Assembly: GCF_021603645.1 (NCBI RefSeq)
Contig: NZ_BQHJ01000004.1
Location: 186,001 to 250,000 of the forward strand
Length of the DNA stretch: 64,000 nucleotides
Direction of reading: 5' to 3'
DNA from: Pseudomonas pseudonitroreducens
GTDB lineage: Bacteria > Pseudomonadota > Gammaproteobacteria > Pseudomonadales > Pseudomonadaceae
The first letter of the stretch is position 1. Every line of letters begins with the position of its first letter. Made by a program: the position numbers and the translations under genes. Below, one piece after another: positions 19,296 to 26,868 of this stretch. Under the pieces are notes generated by a model. It did no database searches. It was not told the DNA's origin and was given only the letters and a program-made list of their open reading frames with translations.

Positions 19296-20363
19296 TTACA
19301 GGCGGGACTTGCCGATGACCTGCAGGCTCACCTGTTCCAGCAGCTTGTTGGCGTGGATGAAGGTGGCGAAGCGCTTGTCCTGGGTCTGGCCGTGGAAGAA
19401 GCGGTAGTAGATCTGCTGCATGATGCCGGCCAGGCGGAACAGGCCGTAGGTGTAGTAGTAATCGAGGTTGTCGATCTGGATGCCGGCGCGCTCGGCGTAG
19501 TAGTCGGCGAACTGCTGGCGGGTGAGCATGCCCGGCTCGTGGCTGGGCTGGCGGCGCAGCATCTGCATCGGCTGCGGGTCGCCCGCTTCGATCCAGTAGG
19601 CGAGGGTGTTGCCCAGGTCCATCAGCGGGTCGCCGATGGTGGTCATCTCCCAGTCGAGCACGCCGATGATCTGCATCGGGTTGTTCGGGTCGAGGATGAC
19701 GTTGTCGAAGCGGTAGTCGTTGTGGACGATGCCCGGCTTGTGGTGGTCGGCCGGCATCTTCTCGCGCAGCCACACCTTCACCTGTTCCCAGGCCGGCGCA
19801 TCGGGGGTCAGGGACTTCTCGTAGCGATCGATCCAGCCGCCGATCTGGCGCTGCACGTAGCCCTCTGGCTTGCCCAGGTCACCCAGGCCGCAGGCGTTGT
19901 AGTCGACGTTGTGCAGGTCGACGAACTTGTCGATGAAGCTCTTGCACAGCGCGGTGGTCTGCGGCGCGTCGAGGTTCAGTTCCCTGGGCAGGTCGCTGCG
20001 CAGGATGATGCCGTTGACCCGCTCCATGACGTAGAACTCGGCGCCGATCACCGATTCGTCGGTGCAGTAGGCGTACGCCTTGGGGCAGTAGGGGAAGCCG
20101 TCCTTGAGCTGGTTCAGGATGCGGTATTCGCGGCCCATGTCGTGGGCGGACTTGGCCTTCTTGCCGAACGGCGGGCGGCGCAGGACCAGCTCCTGGTTGT
20201 CGTACTGGATCAGGTAGGTCAGGTTCGAGGCGCCGCCTGGGAACTGGCTGATGCGCGGCTGGCCCTGCAGGCCGGGAATGTGGTCCTTGAGGTAGCCGTC
20301 GATCACGGCGGCATCGAGTTCTTCACCTTCGCGGGAGCGGATGGTCTGGTCGGTCAACGACAT
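19296..20363 (-). CDS. APH-fold kinase, LvaA / ACAD10-11 kinase-domain-like
   Basis: 355-residue phosphotransferase with the aminoglycoside-phosphotransferase fold. FPGGASNLTYLI (41-52) and LRRPPFGKK mark the N-lobe; the catalytic loop HNDYRFDN has Asp216, and DWEMTTIGDP has the metal-binding Asp238. This is the family of the human ACAD10/11 kinase domain and of P. putida LvaA, which phosphorylate 4-hydroxyacyl-CoA; it is not an antibiotic-resistance enzyme. Start at 20363 (MSLTDQTIRSREGEEL); an upstream extension lacks support. Neighbours (SCP2, histidine phosphatase, SDR) fit a hydroxy-fatty-acyl or lactone catabolic role. Confidence 0.88.
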   Translation of the reverse strand: MSLTDQTIRSREGEELDAAVIDGYLKDHIPGLQGQPRISQFPGGASNLTYLIQYDNQELVLRRPPFGKKAKSAHDMGREYRILNQLKDGFPYCPKAYAYCTDESVIGAEFYVMERVNGIILRSDLPRELNLDAPQTTALCKSFIDKFVDLHNVDYNACGLGDLGKPEGYVQRQIGGWIDRYEKSLTPDAPAWEQVKVWLREKMPADHHKPGIVHNDYRFDNVILDPNNPMQIIGVLDWEMTTIGDPLMDLGNTLAYWIEAGDPQPMQMLRRQPSHEPGMLTRQQFADYYAERAGIQIDNLDYYYTYGLFRLAGIMQQIYYRFFHGQTQDKRFATFIHANKLLEQVSLQVIGKSRL

Positions 20364-20623
20364 GCTGGTCCCTTCTTGTACTGGGCTTGTACGGGTCATC
20401 GCACCGCAGCGAAAGCGGCGGGCAAGGGTGGCGCGCAAGGTGGCGTCGGGCTCTGGCCTGATGGGTTGCGGCAGAATCAGGCAGGGCAATGATGGCGCCG
20501 GATGATCATTGGCTAATCTAATGTCGACGCCTGCCGCTCACAAGCGCGGCGGGACGTTATTGGCGTCCGTGTTGCACCCCGATCAAGCTGCCTGATTCGC
20601 GGGCCAGAGCGGGGCGCAGGCAT

Positions 20624-20654
20624 AAAAAAACCGGAGCCAGGGACTCCGGTTTTT
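20624..20654. terminator. Bidirectional intrinsic terminator downstream of the SCP2 gene
   Basis: Stem AAAAACCGGAG / CTCCGGTTTTT around CCAGGGA, with A- and T-runs on the two sides; just past the SCP2 stop on the minus strand. Confidence 0.88.
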
Positions 20655-20681
20655 CACGCTGCGTGGGCAGGTTCTCTCGGA

Positions 20682-20993
20682 TCAGACCGGGAACAGTTCG
20701 CCCAGCTTCATCGCCAGCATCATGTCGCCTTCGGCGCGCAGCTTGCCAGCCATGAAGGCTTGCATGCCGTCGGTTTCGCCGCTGGTGATGCCCTTGAGGG
20801 TTTCGCTGTCCATGATCAGGGTGACGTTGGGGGACTCGGCGTCGCCCTGTACCACTTCGCAGGTACCGTCCTTGACGACCAGGTAGTGGTTGTCGCCGTC
20901 TTCGATGTTGAACTGGAACACCAGATCCAGGCCGGCGGCCGCGCTGGCGTTGAACTTGCTCTTCATGGTGGAAACGATGTCAGCAACACTCAT
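20682..20993 (-). CDS. SCP2 sterol-binding domain protein
   Basis: 103 residues, almost entirely one SCP2 domain (VVKDGTCEVVQGDAESPNVTLIMDSETLKGITSG, then the usual AFMAGKLRAEGD block). The domain binds lipids and acyl-CoAs. A cytosolic lipid carrier is likely. No signal peptide. Sits between a histidine phosphatase gene and the LvaA-like kinase gene; same order recalled for PA1829-PA1831 in PAO1. Confidence 0.9.
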   Translation of the reverse strand: MSVADIVSTMKSKFNASAAAGLDLVFQFNIEDGDNHYLVVKDGTCEVVQGDAESPNVTLIMDSETLKGITSGETDGMQAFMAGKLRAEGDMMLAMKLGELFPV

Positions 20994-21052
20994 GGTTCTA
21001 TTCCTTTTCTAGGTTTTCTCGCGCGGCGCTCGGCGCCGCATTGGGCCGGTAC

Positions 21053-21763
21053 TCAACGATAGGTGATGAGTTCCGGCGCCCTCAACAGTTCCAGATGCAC
21101 GTGACTGTTGAAGGAAGCCAGGGCCACTTCGCTGCCGCGGAACTTCAGGCGGTTGAGCGAAGTGTTGACGATCTGCCAGTTGAGCTCGAAGGCGTTCAGC
21201 GCCGGAATCCCGGTGACCATCTGCAGGACGGCGGTGATGGTGCCGCCGGAGGTGAACACGCCGATGTTGTCCTTGCCGCTGGCCGACTCCAGCAGGCGCT
21301 TGAGGCCGCTGTGCACGGTATCGAGGAACTCGGCCCAACTGACCAGGCCGTCCTTGTCGTGGTCGCCGGAAACCCAGCGGGCGATCACGGTGGAGAACAG
21401 GCGCTGGAATTCGGCGCGGTGGTCGGCGGCGTTGCGCATGATGTGCAGGGCCTGCGGTTCGATTTCCAGCAGGTCCGGCAGGTGCGCGCGGATCACCGCG
21501 TCGGCTTCGAATTCATTGAAGGCGGAATCGATTTCCAGGGTGGGCGTGTCGATCCCCGCTTCGTTCAGCCGGCCCATTACCGCTTCGGCCGTATGGCGCT
21601 GGCGGCGCAGGTCGCCGGCAACGCAGCGATCGAAGCGCAGGCCGAGGCTGGCCAGGTGCTCGCCGAGAATTTCCGCCTGGCGCACACCGGTATCCGAGAG
21701 CACATCGTAGTCGTCGGCACCGAACGAAGCCTGGCCATGTCGAATCAGGTAGATGCTTCCCAC
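21053..21763 (-). CDS. Histidine phosphatase family protein
   Basis: 236 residues from a GTG at 21763 (VGSIYLIRHGQASFG). The open frame continues upstream without a good start or ribosome site, so the GTG just before the phosphatase motif was chosen. The RHGQ motif carries the phospho-acceptor histidine; the second-half motif VFTSGGTITAVL replaces the usual GHG block. Older annotations call this phosphoglycerate mutase, but it belongs to the broad phosphatase group. First gene of the minus-strand acyl-metabolism series. Natural substrate unknown. Confidence 0.82.
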   Translation of the reverse strand: MGSIYLIRHGQASFGADDYDVLSDTGVRQAEILGEHLASLGLRFDRCVAGDLRRQRHTAEAVMGRLNEAGIDTPTLEIDSAFNEFEADAVIRAHLPDLLEIEPQALHIMRNAADHRAEFQRLFSTVIARWVSGDHDKDGLVSWAEFLDTVHSGLKRLLESASGKDNIGVFTSGGTITAVLQMVTGIPALNAFELNWQIVNTSLNRLKFRGSEVALASFNSHVHLELLRAPELITYR

Positions 21764-21831
21764 GCGCAGTATCCCGGCAGGGCTGAAAGTTCCGGCGAGG
21801 TTATGAGGATCATCTGGGGCTGTCAACGAAA

Positions 21832-21847
21832 AAACATACGCTTGTTT
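21832..21847. promoter_or_regulatory. Possible operator between the phosphatase gene and sohB
   Basis: Inverted repeat AAACA-TACGCT-TGTTT in the divergent promoter region, of the general type bound by TetR-family acyl-CoA regulators. Identification is tentative. Confidence 0.35.
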
Positions 21848-21974
21848 GAATGCTATTCGCTGGACTGATACAGCGCTTTGCCAGCGCTGGTGGCGGGCCC
21901 GCGGCGTGGGTATGCTTGCGGGATTCACAGCGCTTGTCACGCGTGCGCGTACAGAATTGTAAAAGGGGATGTGA

Positions 21975-23003
21975 GTGGAGTTTCTAGCGGATTACGCGGG
22001 TTTCCTGGCCAAGACCTTCACCGTGGTTGTGGCCATCGTCATCGTCCTGGTGGTGATCTCCGCTCTGCGCGGCCGCGGCCGTCGCGGCGGCAGTGGGCAC
22101 CTGGAGGTGCACAAGCTCAACGACTTCTACAAGGAACTGCGCGAGCGCCTGCAGCACAGCGTACTGGAGAAGGCCAAGCTCAAGGCCCTGCGCAAGTCCG
22201 AGGCGAAAACGCTGAAGGAAGCGAAAAAGAAGAAGGGCGGCGAGAAGAACCGCGTCTACGTGCTCGACTTCGATGGCGACATCAAGGCCTCGGCCACCGA
22301 GCAGCTGCGCCATGAAGTGACTGCGCTGCTGACCCTGGCCACGCCGCGCGACGAAGTCGTGCTGCGCCTGGAAAGCGGCGGCGGCATGGTTCATGGCTAC
22401 GGCCTGGCGGCCTCGCAACTGGCGCGCATCCGCCAGGCCGGCGTGCCGCTGACCGTCTGCGTCGACAAGGTCGCCGCCAGCGGCGGCTACATGATGGCCT
22501 GCATTGGCGAGCGCATCCTCTCCGCGCCTTTCGCCATCCTCGGCTCCATCGGCGTGGTGGCTCAGCTGCCCAATATCCATCGCCTGCTGAAGAAGCACGA
22601 TGTCGATTTCGAAGTACTCACCGCGGGCGAGTACAAGCGCACCCTGACCGTGTTCGGCGAGAACACCGACAAGGGCCGCGAAAAATTCCAGGAAGACCTG
22701 GAAACCACCCACGAGCTGTTCAAGCGCTTCGTCGTCCATTACCGCCCGCAGCTGGCCATCGACGAGATTGCCACCGGCGAGGTCTGGCTGGGCCAGGCGG
22801 CGCTGGGCAAGAAACTGGTCGACGAGCTCAAGACCAGTGACGAATACCTGGCCGAACGCGCCCGCGAGGCGGATGTCTACCAGCTCAGTTACGTGCAGAA
22901 GAAGTCCATTCAGGAGCGCTTCGGCGTGGGCGTCAGCGGCGTGATCGATCGCGTGCTGGTGACCTGGTGGGACCGCCTGGGCCGCAGCCGTTTCTGGCAG
23001 TGA
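21975..23003 (+). CDS. sohB: SohB-type S49 family protease
   Basis: 342 residues, GTG start at 21975 (VEFLADYAGF) because no ATG lies upstream in frame near it. N-terminal membrane anchor about 15-35, basic linker, a SohB N-terminal region and an S49 peptidase core with the Ser/Lys dyad: Ser169 (AASGGYMMA) and Lys221 (AGEYKRTL). The active site is expected on the periplasmic face of the inner membrane. Family members degrade membrane or signal peptides. Length matches E. coli SohB (349). Confidence 0.93.
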   Translation: MEFLADYAGFLAKTFTVVVAIVIVLVVISALRGRGRRGGSGHLEVHKLNDFYKELRERLQHSVLEKAKLKALRKSEAKTLKEAKKKKGGEKNRVYVLDFDGDIKASATEQLRHEVTALLTLATPRDEVVLRLESGGGMVHGYGLAASQLARIRQAGVPLTVCVDKVAASGGYMMACIGERILSAPFAILGSIGVVAQLPNIHRLLKKHDVDFEVLTAGEYKRTLTVFGENTDKGREKFQEDLETTHELFKRFVVHYRPQLAIDEIATGEVWLGQAALGKKLVDELKTSDEYLAERAREADVYQLSYVQKKSIQERFGVGVSGVIDRVLVTWWDRLGRSRFWQ

Positions 23004-23076
23004 CTCTTCTGGCAATGATTGGGCGTCGGGCGCCGGGATCGCGCCCGTTTATCGAATTCGAAAGAGGAGGGTCGAG

Positions 23077-24069
23077 ATGAGTGCATTCAAGGCGTTGTGG
23101 GTCACGGAGAGCGCGCACGGCGTGCATGACCTGCAGGTGGCCGAGCGGCAGGTTGCCGATCTGCCGGCGGGTGAAGTGCTGGTGCGGGTGAAGTATTCCT
23201 CGCTGAACTACAAGGATGCGCTGTCTGCCAGCGGCAACCGAGGTGTCACCCGCAAGTACCCGCACACTCCCGGCATCGACGCCGCTGGCGTGGTGGAAGA
23301 GTCCTCGGTGGGCGAATTCGCCGCCGGCGATGAAGTCATCGTCACCGGCTACGACCTGGGCATGAATACGCCGGGCGGCTTCGGCCAGTACATTCGCGTG
23401 CCCGCGGCCTGGCTGATCAAGCGCCCGCAAGGCCTGTCGCTGCGCGAATCGATGATCCTCGGCACCGCTGGCCTGACCGCCGCGCTGTGCGTCGACAAGC
23501 TCGAGCGCGCCGGCCTGACGCCGTCCGCCGGCCCCATCCTGGTCACTGGCGCCACCGGCGGCGTGGGCAGCATCGCGGTGATGCTGCTGGCGCAACTGGG
23601 CTACACCGTCGCTGCCGCCACCGGCAAGCTGGAACAGGCCGAGTTGCTCAATCGCCTCGGCGCGCGTCAGATCCTCGACCGCGCCACCGTCTCCGACGGC
23701 GTCGACAAGCCGCTGCTGCGCGAGCAGTGGGCCGGCGCGGTGGACACCGTGGGCGGCGACATCCTGTTCAACGTGGTCAAGTCGCTGCAGTACGGCGGCA
23801 GCGTCGCCTGCTGCGGCCTGACCGCCGGCGCCGCCTTCAAGGCCACCGTGCTGCCGTTCATCCTGCGCGGCGTGAACCTGCTGGGCGTGGACTCGGTGGA
23901 GCTGCCGCTGGTGGTCAAGGCTTCCATGTGGGACAAGCTGTCCCTGCAATGGAAGCTCGACAACCTCGAAGCGGCAGTCCGCGAGGTCAAGCTCGACGAC
24001 CTGCCGGCCGCCATCCACCAGATCCTGGCCGGCAAGCTGGTTGGCCGGGTGCTGGTCAACCTGGATTGA
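23077..24069 (+). CDS. YhdH/AcuI-type NADPH oxidoreductase (acrylyl-CoA reductase family)
   Basis: 330-residue zinc-free medium-chain reductase. The N-terminus (SLNYKDALSASGNRGVTRKYPHTPGIDAAG) and GYDLGMNTPGGFGQY are characteristic of the YhdH/AcuI subgroup, whose members reduce acrylyl-CoA to propionyl-CoA. Cofactor motif TGATGGVGSIA near 157-167. The start follows GAGGAGGG. Located 73 bases after sohB; function of the pair is probably unrelated. PAO1 PA1833 is the matching gene by recall. Confidence 0.9.
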   Translation: MSAFKALWVTESAHGVHDLQVAERQVADLPAGEVLVRVKYSSLNYKDALSASGNRGVTRKYPHTPGIDAAGVVEESSVGEFAAGDEVIVTGYDLGMNTPGGFGQYIRVPAAWLIKRPQGLSLRESMILGTAGLTAALCVDKLERAGLTPSAGPILVTGATGGVGSIAVMLLAQLGYTVAAATGKLEQAELLNRLGARQILDRATVSDGVDKPLLREQWAGAVDTVGGDILFNVVKSLQYGGSVACCGLTAGAAFKATVLPFILRGVNLLGVDSVELPLVVKASMWDKLSLQWKLDNLEAAVREVKLDDLPAAIHQILAGKLVGRVLVNLD

Positions 24070-24090
24070 TGCCCGTGCCGGGCCTGGGTG

Positions 24091-24945
24091 TCAGCCCAGG
24101 TCCGGCAACAGGTAATCCGCCCACAGCGAATCGGCGAACTGGCTTCTGAAGAAGCCGAAGTGGCCGATGCGCTTCACGCCGATATCTTCCGGCGCGATTC
24201 TCTTCAGCGTCTTCGGCGAGCCACGGTAGAAACCGTGCAGCGACTCGGTATTGCGCCCGGACATCATCTCATCGTCGGTGAAGGAGATCGACGTGATGGG
24301 TGTGCTCACCGAGGAGTACGCCTCGCGCACCGCGCCGCTTTCCGCGCCCACCGAATACTCCGGGTCCAGGCACCAGCGCCGCCATTGCTCGATCACTCCG
24401 CGCGGCAGGTCGCCGACTACGCCCAGGCGCTTGCCGGGGAAGTAGCCCAGCAGCGGCGTGATCGTCGGCGCCAGCAGGTACCAGAGCAGCCAGGCCTTGT
24501 GCCGCAGGCCCTTGGTGTTCTCGCGCCAGTAGCCACTGCCGGTGGCGATGGTGAAGGCGCGGTGGATGCGCTCGGTGCCGCGCACGAAGGGCAGTATCTG
24601 CCCGCCGAGGCTGTGACCGATCCAGAACACCGGCAGCTCGCCGGCGGCCTCGACCACGGCGTCGAGCATCGCACTGCAATCGTGATTGCCCCAGGCGAGG
24701 ATATCGACGTCCAGGTCACGCAGGTGGCCGGCGCGGGACTTGCCCATGCCGACGTAGTCGAAGGTCACGGTCAGGTAGCCGCGCTCGGCCAGCCAGTTGG
24801 CGAAGGCCGTGTAGAAGCGCTGCTCGACGCCCATGGCGGGAACGATCAGCACCGCTCCGCGCGCTTCTCCGGGTGGGTAGTACCAGTGGCTGGACAGGCT
24901 GTGGCCGTCGCCATTGTCCAGTGGACGAGGGAGCGGGGTGATCAT
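24091..24945 (-). CDS. Alpha/beta hydrolase
   Basis: 284 residues. Nucleophile elbow GHSLGG with Ser112. VPAMGVEQRFYTAFANWLAERGY supplies the oxyanion region, and a late His in KRIGHFGFFR completes the triad. The acid is probably in FTDDEMM. No signal peptide, so cytosolic. 11 bases after the DUF4442 gene on the same strand, so probably one operon controlled by the divergent TetR regulator. Esterase or thioesterase activity is plausible. Confidence 0.88.
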   Translation of the reverse strand: MITPLPRPLDNGDGHSLSSHWYYPPGEARGAVLIVPAMGVEQRFYTAFANWLAERGYLTVTFDYVGMGKSRAGHLRDLDVDILAWGNHDCSAMLDAVVEAAGELPVFWIGHSLGGQILPFVRGTERIHRAFTIATGSGYWRENTKGLRHKAWLLWYLLAPTITPLLGYFPGKRLGVVGDLPRGVIEQWRRWCLDPEYSVGAESGAVREAYSSVSTPITSISFTDDEMMSGRNTESLHGFYRGSPKTLKRIAPEDIGVKRIGHFGFFRSQFADSLWADYLLPDLG

Positions 24946-24956
24946 GGCGCGGTCCC

Positions 24957-25394
24957 TCAGGCCTGGCTGATGTACATGGTGATGTCGGCGCGGAAGACCT
25001 TCTTGTCACCGACGTAGGCAAGCACCGGGACGATGACGTCGCCTTCCTGGTTCCAGTCCACGGCACGGCCATCGGCCACGGCGCGTACGTCACCGTCGGC
25101 CTTGGCCAGGTATTCCACGGTCATGCCGCGGGGAATCCAGCGGCGGCCCTTGGGGATCGACACGTCGGTCATGGTCCCGGCGGCCAGTTCGGCGGCGTTG
25201 CACAGGGCGATGGCGTGCACGGTGCCGATGTGGTTGAGCACCTCGCGGCGCTTGGGGAAGGTCACTTCCGCATAGCCTGGGCGCAGCTCGACGAACTGCG
25301 GGGCGATGCTGGCGAAGTAGGGGGCAACCTGGCCGATCATGGCGCTGAACTGCGCGGGGCCGGCCTGCTGGTACATTTGCATCATCTGACTCAT
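24957..25394 (-). CDS. Hotdog-fold DUF4442 protein, putative thioesterase
   Basis: 145 residues with the DUF4442 pattern: PQFVELRPGYAEVTFPKRREVLNHIGTVHA in the middle, followed by CNAAELAAG. The family adopts the YiiD/hotdog fold and is presumed to act on acyl-CoA thioesters. First gene of the two-gene minus-strand operon with an alpha/beta hydrolase. Its promoter shares the palindromic intergenic region with the divergent tetR gene. Confidence 0.87.
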   Translation of the reverse strand: MSQMMQMYQQAGPAQFSAMIGQVAPYFASIAPQFVELRPGYAEVTFPKRREVLNHIGTVHAIALCNAAELAAGTMTDVSIPKGRRWIPRGMTVEYLAKADGDVRAVADGRAVDWNQEGDVIVPVLAYVGDKKVFRADITMYISQA

Positions 25395-25452
25395 GGCAAC
25401 TCCGGGGCAAAGCGGATTGAAGATGGATGCGCGCCCAGGCAGTATACGAAGA

Positions 25453-25484
25453 CTAGAAATTAATTCTAGAAAAATATTCTAGAA
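25453..25484. promoter_or_regulatory. Palindromic operator array for the divergent TetR regulator
   Basis: Two identical perfect palindromes TTCTAGAA start at 25464 and 25477, 13 bases apart. An additional half CTAGAA at 25453 forms a larger dyad (CTAGAA-ATTAA-TTCTAG). The block is AT-rich amid GC-rich DNA and lies between the DUF4442 and tetR starts, so it probably overlaps both promoters and mediates autorepression. Confidence 0.65.
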
Positions 25485-25517
25485 TTCTGTTCGAGCGGTT
25501 TTTCCAACAGGAACCCC

Positions 25518-26096
25518 ATGGCCCGACCTTCCCGCAAAGACGACATCCTCCAGGCCGCGCTGGCCTGCTTCAGCGAAGCCGGCGTGGACGCCACCACCAT
25601 AGAGATGATCCGCGACCGCTCCGGTGCCAGCATCGGCAGCCTGTATCACCACTACGGCAACAAGGAACGGATCATCGGCGCGCTGTACCTCACTGGCGTC
25701 GGCCAGTACGCGGCGCTGCTCGATGCCGGCATCGAGGAGGGCATGAGCGCGGAGGCCTGTGTCAAGCTGTTCGTCACCTGCTACGTCGACTGGGTGGCGG
25801 CCAATCCGCAGTGGGCGCGTTTCATCCTGCACAGCCGCGGCCGTGTCGAGGCGGGAGAGGTGGGCGAGGCGTTGCGCGAGGCCAACCGCGAGCAGGGGCG
25901 GCGCATCGCCGGGCTGCTTGCCGAGCACCGCAAGGCCGGGGCGTTCAAGGAGCTGGCGGCGGAGCTGTTCAATTCGGTGGTGATTGGTCCAAGCCAGGAC
26001 TACGCGCGCAACTGGCTGGCCGGGCGGACGAAGGTGGACCTGATCGATTGCCGGGATCAGCTGGCACAGATTGCCTGGGAGAGTGTGCGCGCCTGA
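25518..26096 (+). CDS. TetR/AcrR family transcriptional regulator
   Basis: 192 residues. N-terminal TetR HTH about 5-60 (DDILQAALACFSEAGVDATTI, then GASIGSLYHHYGNKERI). The C-terminal helical ligand domain has the TetR_C pattern LFVTCYVDWVAANPQWARFI. Transcribed divergently from the thioesterase/hydrolase pair, with paired palindromes between them, so it most likely represses that operon and itself. Ligand unknown; a fatty acyl or aromatic thioester is a reasonable guess from the neighbours. Confidence 0.93.
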   Translation: MARPSRKDDILQAALACFSEAGVDATTIEMIRDRSGASIGSLYHHYGNKERIIGALYLTGVGQYAALLDAGIEEGMSAEACVKLFVTCYVDWVAANPQWARFILHSRGRVEAGEVGEALREANREQGRRIAGLLAEHRKAGAFKELAAELFNSVVIGPSQDYARNWLAGRTKVDLIDCRDQLAQIAWESVRA

Positions 26097-26126
26097 TGGT
26101 CTGCAGGCTTAGGCGGATGCACCTTC

Positions 26127-26204
26127 TGTAGGAGCGAGCTTGCTCGCGAACGGTGTTCCCGGCAGTTGCGGCGCTGCATCGGTTCGCGAGCAAGCTCGCT
26201 CCTA
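26127..26204. repeat. REPIN (inverted REP pair)
   Basis: GTAGGAGCGAGCTTGCTCGC at the left and its inverse GCGAGCAAGCTCGCTCCTAC at the right, separated by about 30 bases. Confidence 0.78.
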
Positions 26205-26213
26205 CGAAGGGCC

Positions 26214-26289
26214 GTAGGGCGGATAACCTGGAACAGGTTATCCGCCGTCCCCCTGCTGGCGGATAACGCTGGCGCGCTATGCGCCCTAC
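26214..26289. repeat. GTAGGGCG...CGCCCTAC intergenic repeat
   Basis: Palindromic ends GTAGGGCG and CGCCCTAC enclose GGATAACCT/AGGTTATCC and a second GGATAACGC arm. The same design recurs at 47698-47768, so this is a dispersed repeat rather than chance. Confidence 0.72.
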
Positions 26290-26311
26290 GAGAAATGCGC
26301 CGTGCAGAATT

Positions 26312-26340
26312 GAAAAAGCCCCGCGATGCGGGGCTTTTTC
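26312..26340. terminator. Bidirectional intrinsic terminator
   Basis: AAAAAGCCCCGC-GAT-GCGGGGCTTTTTC between tetR and the convergent DUF934 gene. Confidence 0.9.
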
Positions 26341-26364
26341 ATGCCGTTGAAGCAGTCGGCCGGA

Positions 26365-26868
26365 TCAGGCCAGCTGGCGGCGACGGAACAGCGGTTGCGG
26401 CTGGGTCACCGAGGTCTGGTAGACCTCGCTGAAGTCGTCCAGGCCAGCCAGCGCCGCTTGCGGGTCGCGGTCGGCGCGGATGGCGTAGGCGTCGAAGCCG
26501 CAGCTCTGCATGAAGAACAACTGGTCGCGCAGGACATCGCCGATGGCGCGCACTTCGCCCTTGTAGCCGAAGCGCTCGCGCAGCAGGCGCGCGGTGCTGA
26601 AGCCGCGGCCGTCGGTGAAGGCGGGGAAGTTCACGGCGATGACCTTGAACTTGTCCAGGTCGCCGGCGATGGCTTCGGGCTCTTCGTCCGCATCCAGCCA
26701 AACGCCCAGGCCGCCGTCGCGACCGCGCAGGGCCGGGCCGTGTTCCAGCCACAGGTTCAGCGGGATGATCACGTCGTCGCAGTTGGGCACGGTCTCGAGG
26801 GTCGCGTCCTTGGGCAGCAGGTGCCAGCGGTCGTCGACGACCTCGCGGTGCTTAATGATTCGCTGCAT
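26365..26868 (-). CDS. DUF934 protein, sulfite reductase-associated
   Basis: 167 residues. The conserved FPAFTDGRGFSTARLLRERFGYKGE block and QLFFMQSCGFDAY define DUF934, which almost always follows cysI in beta/gamma-proteobacteria and is presumed to assist the siroheme sulfite reductase. Overlaps the end of cysI by 17 bases, so translational coupling is likely. PA1837 in PAO1 by recall. Confidence 0.92.
   Translation of the reverse strand: MQRIIKHREVVDDRWHLLPKDATLETVPNCDDVIIPLNLWLEHGPALRGRDGGLGVWLDADEEPEAIAGDLDKFKVIAVNFPAFTDGRGFSTARLLRERFGYKGEVRAIGDVLRDQLFFMQSCGFDAYAIRADRDPQAALAGLDDFSEVYQTSVTQPQPLFRRRQLA

Noticed and set aside
19296-20363. Aminoglycoside resistance kinase
   Set aside because: The APH fold here belongs to the LvaA/ACAD10-11 branch; neighbours are acyl-metabolism genes.
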